Positions 12,622 to 23,400 of a stretch of DNA of 64,000 bases are shown in pieces. The stretch lies in assembly GCA_025890175.1 (NCBI GenBank), contig JANPYM010000006.1, positions 250,024 to 314,023 of the forward strand. Direction: 5' to 3'. The notes below the pieces were generated by a model. It was not told the DNA's origin. It worked only from the letters and a program-made list of their open reading frames with translations, and did not search any database. This stretch comes from Ciborinia camelliae (taxonomy: Eukaryota > Ascomycota > Leotiomycetes > Helotiales > Sclerotiniaceae). The translations under genes and the position numbers were made by a program. Every line of letters starts with the position of its first letter. The first letter of the stretch is position 1.

Positions 12622-14710
12622 AAATTTAATTAATAATTCGAATTTCGCAATATTTTAATATTTAAATATATTTTATAATAAAAAATATAAATTTTTTTTT
12701 TTATTAATTCTTTTACCCTTAAATATTTATAATATAAATAATTATAATAAAAAATTTTTAACTTAAAACTAATTAAATTCTATTATTAAAAAATCGAATT
12801 TTTAAAAAATTAAAATATTTTAAATAAACAAAATTAAAATATTTTAAATATTAAAACTTTATAAAACTAAAATATTATAAAAAAATTTCATATTATAATA
12901 TCCTTTATAATTATCTAATTTTTTATTTTTACATAAAAAAAAATTAATTAATTTTTTTTTTTTTAATATTTTAATAAATAATAATAATAAAAAATTTTTA
13001 CAAAATATATTATTCGAAATTTTAAAAAATTTAATTTAAAAATAAAAATTTAATAATTTTTATTTTTTGTTTTTAATTTTTTAAATATATTATAATAATT
13101 TTAAAAATTAAAATTTAAAATAATAATTTATCAAAATTTTTTTTACTTTATTATTAATTCACTTATAATACTCAATATAAAAAATTTTAAAAAATATTCA
13201 ATAAATATTTAATTTTTTATTTAAAATATTTTTTTTAATATATATTTTATAAACTTTTAATTTATTATAAATCTTAAAAAAAAAATATATTCCAATATAT
13301 TGAAAATATTTTATTTTTCAATTTAAAAAATTTTTGAAACAAAATTTTTATAATTTATTATCATATAAATATTTTAATTTAAAAATATATAATTTGTATT
13401 TACAATATTCTTTTAAATTTGTAACAAGATTTTTTAAATTAATATTATTACTTTATTTTTTATTAAATATTTTATAAATCATTATTCCAATTTATAATAA
13501 AATAAAAAATTCTAATTATATAAAAACATTATTTTTTTTATTAAAAAATAATAAAAATAAATAAAATTTTTTAAATATTATTAATTTTATAAATATATTT
13601 AATATTATAAATAAAAATGATAAATATAAATTTCTTTATATAATAAAATCAAAATGTTATTATAAATTATTTTATTTGTTTATTTAAATAAATTATTTTA
13701 AACAAAAAATTTTAAAATAAATATTTTATTTATAAAATATAAAAGCAAAGATATTATAATATAAAAGTTTATATTTCTTTATAATACAATTATTAATCTT
13801 ATTTATTTTGTAATTAAAATATTAGATTTTTAATCTATAATATAATTTTATTAATTAATATTGAAATTATTATAGATAATAAAAAATAAATATATTATAA
13901 TATATAATATATTTAATTCAAAATTTTAAAAATTATATTACAAATTAATTATATATACTTATTAATGTATACTAGCACTGTAGCGCGGGGGTGCCGCAAG
14001 TAGTACGCCGCGGCCGTGCGCGGCGCATGCGCAAGCGTGCCGTAGGCACGTGATTTATCCAACAATTATTTTATAATTTATATATTGTTTAATTTTATAA
14101 TATATTTATAACCTTATTTTTATTTTTTTTAATTGTATTATTTTTTTGTTATAGTATTTATTTAATTAAAAAATTAAAATTTTAATATTAAAAATATTAT
14201 AATTATATAATTAATATAAACAAATTATATTTTAATAATATAAAATATTTTAAAATAAATATTAATAATTTTATTTATAAATATATAATTTTTATTAATA
14301 TTTATAAATATTTAAAAAAAATTTATAATTAATAATTGCAAATATTTTCAATTATATTAAAAAAATTAATTTTAAATTATTATTATTATAATATTATTAA
14401 ATTATTTATTATTTTTAATATAATATATATTTATATAATTATATATTTCAAAAATAAAGATTATTAATAGTTTATTTAAAATTAATAATATAAAATAATA
14501 TTATAATTAATTAAAAAACAATAATTAAATAAAATTTATAATAAATATTTTAAATTTCTTTTTATTAAAATAAAAATCTTCTTTTATAAATTATTTTTAA
14601 ATTTTTAAAATAAAAACTTTTTTCAAATTAAATTATTTAATATTTATTATATTATTAAATTATATAAAATTATATATATTTTTTTTATATTAAATTTTAA
14701 TTTCTTTTAA
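12622..14710. repeat. Right copy of probable assembly duplication
   Basis: Repeats 10,524-12,611 immediately after the N gap, then runs on into unique AT-rich DNA at 14,711. See the left copy for the argument that this is an artefact. Confidence 0.85.
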
Positions 14711-16149
14711 TTAAATTTGCAATTAAATATTATTAATTAAAAATAAATTAATAAAAATATAAAGCAACTTTTTATAAATAAATATTTTTATTATAATAAA
14801 AATCAATTATTATATAAAGATTTTAATAATTATTTTTAATTATTTTTTTATAAATAATAAAAAATATATAATAATTTATAATATAAATCTTAATTATATT
14901 TTTAATATAAAAATTTCAATATTTTTTATTTTATTTATTTAAAAAAAAATTATTATTTAAAAAATTATTTAATTATAAAACAATAAAAAATTAAGAAAAA
15001 TTATAAAAATTAAAAATATAAAATTATTTATTATATTATTATTATTATTAATATAATTAATAATTATATAAAATAAATTTAATTTAAAATTTTTGTTTAA
15101 AATATAAATATTAATATTATTATTATATAAAATTTGTAAAAAAAAAATTTAATTTTAATTTATATTAATTTTTTATTAATTTTTATTATTTAAATAAAAT
15201 TTATTAATTTAAAAAAGTTTATTTAATGATTTACAAAAACAATTTTTTTATATTTTATATAATTTAATATAATATTATTTAATATATTTTTTAATTTTGA
15301 ATAATATAATAAAAATTAATTTTATAATATTATAATTAATTTAAAAATATTAAAATATTTTATTATAAAATTATAATAATTTTTAATTCTTTAAAAAGTT
15401 TGTAATATTAAATTTAATTGAAATATTATAAAAAATATAAATATTATATTTAAAATTGATTTTATTATATTTATAAATTTTATAATATTATTTTTATTAA
15501 TTAATATAATTGAATTTTATATTATATTAATTGATATATTATTTTTTTTGTTATTAATAAATATAAATAAACTTTAAATTTATTATAATAATATTATAAA
15601 TTAATTAATTAAAAAAAATAATTTTAAATTAATTTACTCAATATTTTATAAATTTGACCATACTTTTTTATATTAAAAAAATATTTTTAATTTGTTTATA
15701 TAAATATATTATTTAATTAAATCTAAATTATATTAATTATATTATTATTTTGATTATTTATTAATTTATAGGTTTAACAAAATTTTTAAATATATAAAAT
15801 ATAATATTAATTTTTAAATTCTTAAAAAAATTAATAAATTTTATTATTAATATCAAATTTATAATAATATTTTAAATAAATTCAAATTTAATATTTATAA
15901 TTAAATCAAATTTAATTATTTTATATATATTAATATTATATATTTAAATAATAAATTTATTTTTTATATTATTAATAAAAAAATTAATTATTAAATAACA
16001 AAATTTTTTATTAATATTTTTATAAAATATATTTAAAATATTTTAAAATATTTTTAATTTAATATATATATTAGTTTTTTTAATAATATTATTTATAATA
16101 TAAAAATATAATTTATTATTTAAAAATTTATTTGTAATATTATTTTTAT
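14711..16149. other. AT-rich DNA, no feature recognised
   Basis: RIP-type AT-rich sequence. By position it may hold the upstream coding part of the third retroelement relic, but no residues could be followed. Confidence 0.4.
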
Positions 16150-16400
16150 AATTATTATAATAAAAACTATATTAATCAAAATTCATTGATTTATAGATTT
16201 TATAAAATATTATTATAAATTATTTTATAAAATATAAAAAATTATTAATAACAAAATAAACAATATATTATTATAAAATATAAAATTATAAATAATTATT
16301 AAAATTATTAATAATATTATTAATTTAAATAAATTAATATTTATATTTTTAGTATATAATATATTTTTAAAAATAATAATTATAAATATATTTATTTTTA
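16150..16400 (+). mobile_element. Third RIP-degraded integrase relic
   Basis: From about 16,180 the + strand codons fit the same integrase motif as the copy at 8,100 if each mismatch is read as C-to-T or G-to-A: the tract that is SIGIVER there reads FIDFIKY here, followed by residues explained by HGPLRR. After a one-base shift near 16,260-16,290 the frame resumes with a tract fitting the downstream VNDTAGP and LVPTLLV-type motifs. This is a relic, not a gene. Its flanks (14,711-18,317) are similarly AT-rich, so the full element is probably several kilobases long, but its ends cannot be seen. Confidence 0.65.
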
Positions 16401-18317
16401 ATATTATTTAATATATTAAAACAATTTATAAAATAATAAAAATTTTTTTTATATATTTATATTAAAAAACAAATTGATAATATATTTAATTAATATAATA
16501 GTTTTAATATATTATTTATTTATAATTTATTATTTAATTTTAAGATTATAATTTATAGAAAAACAAATTTAATAGTTTATAATAAATAAACTAAATTATA
16601 TTAATTTATTAATATTAAAAATATTATATATATAATTAAACTATTACAAAAAACTAATTAAAATATTATTAAATATAATAATAATTAAGTTTAAAAATAT
16701 TTTTTAAATTAAAATTCTTTTTTAATTAATTAATTATAATTTCGATTATATAAATATATTTATTTTAAAATTAATTTTTAAATTAATAAAATATAATTAC
16801 AAATTATAGTTTATATATAAAACAATTATAATATTTTTGCTTTAAATATTAATTTAAATTATTATATCAAATTACAATAAAAAAAATTTATCAATTTTAT
16901 TAAAAAACAAATCTTTTAGATTATAGATATTAACGAAATTTTATAAAATTAGAAAATCTTTAATTTTCATTTTATTAATAAAATTAAAAATTCAAGAATA
17001 AACAAAATCTTTAAAAAATCCAAATTAATTGTATAAATATATAATAACAACAAAAAAATATTATTTTTATTTAATTATTTATAATTTAATAATATAATTA
17101 ATATTTATTATTAACTTTTTATATTAATTTTTAAAAAAAAAAATTTTTAATAATTTTATTTTGAAATATTTTTTAAGTTTATATATAATTTATTATAAAG
17201 ATAATTTAATTTCTTTATATTTATTTATTAATTAAAATAAAATTATTATAAAAAAAAATATTTTTTATTTGTAAATCTTTTTAGAAAATATTTAAGATTA
17301 ACAATTATTAATTTTATATATATTAAAACTATTATATTAATAAATTTAATATAATTGTTTTAATTTATAATATATATTTATTTTATTTAATTATAAATAA
17401 TTTTGGTTTTATTAAATTACAAATTGATAATATTTTTATTATTGTTAATCTAATTTTTATAATATTTAAGTAAATCAAATAAAACGAAATCAATTTTTTT
17501 TTAAAATTTAGGGAATAAATAATTATTGAGATATTTTTTCGATTTAATAATTATATTATTATTTAAATTTTAAAAAAAAATATTTATTTAATCCAAAAAA
17601 ACTAGATCAAATGAATTTGATTTGTTTAAATTTATTATTAAAATATATTAAAAAATAAAGGCAAAATATAAAAAAAAGTTATTTTAAAAAATCAATTTAT
17701 TAATTAATAGATTTATATTATTTATATCAATATAACCTTTCAACCAAAATCAATGTATAATTTTTTTTTCGTTATATAAATTATTAATCTTATTGAAGAG
17801 GATGTAAAATTTTTAAACAAATAATTTTAATAACAAAAAAATAATATTATAAAAAAATTTATATTTATATTTTTTAATATTAATTTTTTTTAATTTATTA
17901 TATTTATTGATATATTATTTGTTGATAATAAAAACTATTTTTTGTAAATCGGATATATTATTATATTAATCAATAAATTTGGAAATATTAATATTCTTTA
18001 TTAATTATTTATCAAATACAAAAAAATAATATATAGTATATTAACTATTAAATTTTAATATTATTATTGTATTTAAAAGTATTATTAATAAAATTATATT
18101 AATTATTGTATTATTTGTTGTATATATTAATTCTAAATTATTTTATAATTATATTATAAAACTTAATATTATTATATAAAAAAAACTAATAATCAATATT
18201 ATATATCTTCAATAATTTTATAAATAAAATAAAATTACAAAAATCAAATAGATTAATAGTAATATTAATTTAATTAATATTATAATTAAATTAAAATACT
18301 ATTTAATATTAACTGTT
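16401..18317. other. AT-rich DNA, probably rest of third retroelement
   Basis: AT-rich sequence with stops in all frames. It lies downstream of the integrase relic in the coding direction, where reverse transcriptase would be expected, but I could not follow any motif. Confidence 0.35.
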
Positions 18318-18490
18318 GAAAAGGTAGATCACGTGAAGGTGCAAGTTGTGTGATGTTATTTGAAATTACTATAGAACTAAGATTGAACCTTGTATGCTAT
18401 TTAAGCTTGAGATAGGGCGCTAGACCGTATTAGGCCTACGGGCCGCTTCGCGGTCCGTACTGCTCATACGGCCCTGGCTACTCTCAACAT
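18318..18490. other. GC island C with an 81-nt nested fold
   Basis: Sequence of ordinary composition within RIP DNA. Its right half can form four properly nested stems: TTGAGA (18,407-18,412) with TCTCAA (18,482-18,487); AGGGC (18,414-18,418) with GCCCT (18,471-18,475); CGTAT (18,426-18,430) with ATACG (18,466-18,470); and a 10-bp stem with one G-T pair (18,437-18,446 with 18,450-18,459) closed by a TTC loop. No protein-coding frame is evident. The fold could be a structured RNA, a foldback element or a hairpin-cluster insertion. No known ribozyme core was recognised. Confidence 0.5.
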
Positions 18491-19619
18491 TAACAAACTT
18501 TATTAATATTAATTATTACAAATTTAAAATTAATAAATAAATAAAAAAAACAAAAAAAAAAAAATCAACGATTTCTTAACTTTAAATCACTAAAAATAAA
18601 CAAAAATAATATATAACATTTTGCATTTTACAAAATTTAAAATAATACCCTAATATTATATTTTAATATAAATAATAAATTAATAAATAAACAAAACAGA
18701 TTTCTTTATTCAAATTCTTTATAAACTTTTATTTATATATATATATAATCAATTCAATTTTAAAAAAATACTAATATTATAACAAAAATCACCCCTATCA
18801 ATTATATAATTCTATTATATACTTTCGCCTACACATATATTAATACAGGCTAAACACAATATACATTTATATTAAAATACTTCTACCCGCACCCTTTTAA
18901 TTAAAATATTATTAATATTATAACAAGTTTTATATCTATTATTGCTGGTCACCTTACTACCACATATATATATTCATTACCCTGAGATAAACCGACACAC
19001 ATATTTGCAAATATATTCAAACCTACCATACAAATCAAAATTATCTCGATTATTTATTCCTACTTTATATTTCCAATAAAATATAAAGATTATAATATAA
19101 ATATACCACAAATAAAATAAATTTAGAAATTAAATATACTATATTAATCCAAAAACACTTTAAAATTTTTTTTTCTATAATTATTTAATATATATAATAA
19201 ACTTATATATAATATATAAAACGAAAAATAAAAAAATTTATATAAATAAAATAATTTGAAATAAATTATTATTAAATATTAATATTAATAATAATTTATA
19301 TAATTATTTAATAATAATATATAATCCAAAATATAATATCCCTAATAATATAATATCCTACAAAAAACAAAATAATATATAAACCCTTAATATAATACTT
19401 TTGATAATATAATATTTTATAAAAAATAAAATAATAAACACCTAATTATACCTATACTAAATATATTCAATAATATTAATATATATCTTATAAACCCATA
19501 TCAAAAACACCTTTAAGTTATTAATTATACAAAACCAATATTAATTAAATAATTTAAATTGCAAATATTAATTAAATTATTTAAATTTAAAGTTTTACAA
19601 ATTATATAATACAAATTAT
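18491..19619. other. AT-rich flank with somewhat higher C content
   Basis: AT-rich but less extreme than upstream, with a C-over-G bias on the + strand (for example 18,780-19,030). No gene or repeat could be supported. Confidence 0.4.
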
Positions 19620-19712
19620 AAGGGAGATTGTAAAGGGCTATAGTCAATAATAATAGCCGAGCCTATAGCGAAGGCTATTATTATTGGTCGGCCCGAGCGG
19701 CCGTATTCAAAG
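19620..19712. other. GC island D with 14-bp stem hairpin
   Basis: A perfect 14-bp inverted repeat, CAATAATAATAGCC (19,645-19,658) and GGCTATTATTATTG (19,673-19,686), encloses a 14-base loop. It is flanked by the nested pair GGGC (19,635-19,638) and GCCC (19,691-19,694), with an alternative stem CGGCC/GGCCG at 19,689-19,703. The island sits at the border of the AT-rich block. Confidence 0.55.
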
Positions 19713-19875
19713 CTCGTAAGAATATATCTTTAGGTCCTTAATCCTTTGGTATTTCCAAATATTATATAATTATAGATTTTCGCTAGGGCGTCACCCATGC
19801 TGTCTTTGGCAAAGATGATTTTCTTCCTGTTGTACAGATGTAAGAAGCGTTTAAAGGTACCATATAAATAGACCG
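19713..19875 (-). other. Short coding-like relic beside the hairpin islands
   Basis: The minus strand across about 19,740-19,860 reads without stops through residues such as FKRFLHLYNRKKIIFAKDS and then GDALAKIYNYII before a stop. Composition is ordinary, unlike the neighbouring RIP DNA. It may be a fragment of a transposon polyprotein or a gene, but I recognise no family and see no start codon. Confidence 0.25.
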
Positions 19876-19955
19876 TTATGTTGAAGCGCGGAGCGCTTCC
19901 GGTTACTATGTAGCTTAGCGTAGCACGAACGCGGCTACGCTTGTATGAATAATAG
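19876..19955. other. GC island E with two perfect hairpins
   Basis: Two adjacent hairpins: GAAGCGC-GGA-GCGCTTC (19,883-19,899), and an 8-bp stem AGCGTAGC/GCTACGCT within 19,913-19,940. The style (short perfect stems, 3-8-base loops, CG-rich) matches islands A to D. No coding potential was seen. Confidence 0.5.
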
Positions 19956-20092
19956 AATCCTCTTCGAGGATGCTATGATTCCTAAAATCAATCCAATCCT
20001 ATGCTTCCAACATAACTTAACACGTTAACCTATTTTTCAGGTGTTAGGTTAATGGCTAGTAAATACCTATGCTAGTATGATGATCTTGAAGT

Positions 20093-20401
20093 TTAATGGG
20101 CTTCTAATCCATATACCCCCTCTTCCGGCTCATCTGAATTGAGTAGATGGAATTCAATTACAAGATTTACATTATATCCATCGGGGATCATTGAGATTGT
20201 TTCAAACATAATGGGACAACGTATTGTATATTGTATATCAATAACAATATGCAGTGAATCTAATCCACACTCAAGAATCAAGAATGCATTATTTAAACTC
20301 ACGATACAGACTCGGACAGCTCTTGTATAGGAACATGGAACATGCCCAGCCAGCAGCAGAGGCCGCTGTTCTGACTTTTGTTTTAAACCCTTTCCTATCA
20401 T
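20093..20401 (-). CDS. Hypothetical small ORF (102 codons)
   Basis: An ATG-initiated frame of 102 residues with balanced codon use and a plausible C-terminal half (…SDEPEEGVYGLEAH). I recognise no domain. It lies just inside the non-RIP DNA next to the AT-rich block, in a region with no confident gene. It may be an exon of a larger gene, or chance. No promoter or intron evidence fixes it. Confidence 0.25.
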   Translation of the reverse strand: MIGKGLKQKSEQRPLLLAGHVPCSYTRAVRVCIVSLNNAFLILECGLDSLHIVIDIQYTIRCPIMFETISMIPDGYNVNLVIEFHLLNSDEPEEGVYGLEAH

Positions 20402-23400
20402 TCACACCACTATACTCTTCATTCTCTTCATACCCTTAACAGTCCCGCATTTCTATTTTACGTCACGAATTTGTCCGTCTATATGTCGTCTTATAAGTCT
20501 TATTGTTATCGACCATTATTTTTGCTGTCTTTATTTCCTGCATCATTGTATGTTTTGTATTACATGTTATGCTTTAGATATTTGAATCCTCATATTCTGC
20601 CATAAATTTATTTTATTAAAAGTTCTTTGATACACGGATTATAGAGATTAGTAGTCTCAAAACAACTCCCACAATGAATTCAATTGCCTGGAGGATAATA
20701 ATCGTTGTATTTCTGAGTTGTATATAATGAACGTTTAAATAGGCAAAGAAATGATGATAGAACAAGTAGAACTCTTTGTAAATTGGTTAATCTCTACTAA
20801 ATTCACTCTTTTGGGTGTTTGATATGACGAATGATGAATAATGTGAGGGGAAGCTGGAAGGAGGTCTAAACTTCTGGGAGACTTCTCACTCACAGAACAA
20901 CATAAAAGGATCTGACTCTCCGTCAAGATATAGCATTGCGAGATGGAATATGAACCAAGAAAAACCACGCATGGCTACTCTCGAATGCAAGAATGGTCGA
21001 TGTATGATTCCCGCTTGGGATTATTGCTCAATATATCTATGTATAATTCTTCTATGTATATTTTCTATGTGAACATGACATTCCCATCTGAATGCGAGAA
21101 AATCATCATTCTTGCCAACGAATCTGTTATTGCCGTCGGTTTCTAAATGATATTCGTCTCATCGATTAGAAATTGTAATTAGATTATGAAAACCCCTGCC
21201 AAAATCCAACTTGATCGCAAAAACACGAGTTCGATCCATACCTAAGATCTGTAGTAGAAACTGAAAATTGCCAGCCCCTTGATCCGATTGGTCTCTTTCC
21301 AGTAGGGATGCAATATGAAAGTAAACCCATAGGTACTTCTCGACCTTATCTTTAAATAGACGACGCTGTATCAACGAAGCAAGCTGAAGTGAATGCATTT
21401 ACTTGACCTCGGGAAGGATTGAATACACTTTTAGGCTTATGATGACTTAAGTTACGTAAGGAGAAGAGAAGGAGGGGCTTCGAGTCCACTACAAGATTCA
21501 ATTTAACACCTTACTTGACGAGATGAATCTACGAATCATGTTTTGATGTTAAGGTATCCCTTGAGTGTCGGCGGAGTACGAAGAGTAAATACATGAAGAG
21601 AATTGGAATGTACTTTCAAACTCGAAGTGCCTTTCACTTTCATATTATATAAAAAGAGCAGGTTCCCCTAAGACTTTTCTCTTCATAGGTACTATTCCAA
21701 GAAGAGACGCGTCGTGTTATGTGGTCTGGCCTTCGATTACAACACAAACAGAAGACCAGTAATAATTCCATGACTTTAATTCTATCCCACTGGTATGAGT
21801 TGGGGGGTTTTTTTTGGTATACAAGCAAGTAATCATCTCAAGTGAAGAGCTTATTGTTGTCTTGTTGTAATTATCACTGTTGATCAAAAAATTCCCTTAC
21901 TGATCTCATATATTTGAAATCATACCTGAGGTATTGGAACGGGAGCTATAATATCTTTTGAATGCCTGATGCTCGATCTGCTTATGACGCGACAGTATGG
22001 TACTTTTCGGTACTATATTGACAGTTGATTGAGAATAAAAGATCTGCTGGAAAGCTTTTCTTAAATAGACTTATTGTGCTGAAAAAGCAGTTTGAAATGG
22101 AGTGATTCTATTCATGAAAAAACCATCCTAGAGTTTATATTACAACAAAAGAGGGGAGAAAAGGGATGGGGGTCATTAATTCGCTACAACTCGATACGAT
22201 GTATGTGAATTATAATATCTAACAGTCTTAATGATATGATAGAAGAATGAATGAACGAGGAGATCATACGACGTCAAGTTTGAAGATAACAACACCTCAT
22301 TGTGAATTGTAAGATATAAAAGGAGTCTGCCTATTCCTCCTCAACGAACTTAACATCATGATTAGTATACATTTTACAAGCACGATCTAAGTTGGGATGA
22401 ACTCTCTGTGAAATGGTATGGAATGGTCCAACTCCAAAACAACTTGAAGAGTTTGAGACACAGAAAATATCTCCCGGAATATGAAGGAATTCAAGACTGG
22501 TATTCTGTGCCAGGTTTGTTGAGAGGAGAGTTCAGGTTTAGATATCGGTACTAAGAAAGAGTTGAATACACCTTTCACGAATAGGAATAATATTACCGCT
22601 AAAATTTGGAAACTGTTGTCGCTTTTTATGAGATGAGTAATCGCCTAAAGTGTTATAAAATTTTATAAATATAAAGGTACATAGAGCAATACAGATCATA
22701 AATCAAACTGAGAGAATATATGAATTATCTTCTAACACTATCTAGTTCCCTAAGGCAAAAGGCGAGCGAGTAATTTCAGTATGCCTTTGGAAGTTTGAGA
22801 TACTGTTTTTATGCTTCTCTTGAATAGATGCCATTGTATTTGGTTTGGTTCTAGAGTGAATAGTTATATTCACTAATGATAGAAAAGAGCATGTGCATAT
22901 ACGTATAGGACAAATCAGTGCCAACCAACAATGGTTCATCATTTATTTAAAGAGACCGGTTCTCCTTCAATTTACTCTCAACAATTTATACTTCTGAACA
23001 TCACCACATAGTCGGGTATGAGCTGACCATCTCACTCAAAGGTATAGAGAGAATATATTCTAATGATTTGCCATTCTGATATTGACAGGGCTAGGGATTG
23101 ATTTCTGTGCTTTAGCAAGTCCGCATGAAAAGTCGCTCCAACTTCAGACGAAAGCGTCTGATGATAGTCATATCGCTATCATTGTCAAAAATTGCATGAC
23201 TGTTCTCTTTCTTTTTTTTGTTTCCTAAGTTATGAGATGAGAGGTACAACACTAACCAGATATTTGATCTTCAAGGAAACATGTTTCAGGTGTTGACGTG
23301 TGTTGACGTGTCGCGTGCTTTTTTGTGAGATATGAAGTTGCTACAAAGCTCCTTTTAAATAGACATTATTATATTAGATGCGTAGAGAATCTAGGAGTGA

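Larger units (their letters stand above)
1..19640. repeat. AT-rich, RIP-degraded repeat block
   Basis: Almost the whole stretch is A and T, with stop codons in every frame and no credible intact gene. Paired copies inside the block differ by C-to-T and G-to-A transitions, which is the mark of repeat-induced point mutation, a premeiotic fungal process that mutates duplicated DNA. The block contains at least three retroelement integrase relics (separate entries) and several GC-rich islands. Stretch 1,400-2,040 is somewhat less degraded. Such AT-rich blocks are common at fungal centromeres, subtelomeres and transposon graveyards; the sequence alone does not decide which this is. The block ends near 19,640, where base composition changes to ordinary gene-poor DNA. 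Confidence 0.9.

Noticed and set aside
1..19640. AT-rich block as mitochondrial DNA
   Set aside because: No mitochondrial genes are readable in any code, while transition-mutated nuclear retroelement relics are present and the block is contiguous with nuclear genes.
21225..21250. GTTCGATCC, resembling a tRNA T-loop
   Set aside because: No matching acceptor stem, anticodon arm or D arm in the surrounding 90 bases.
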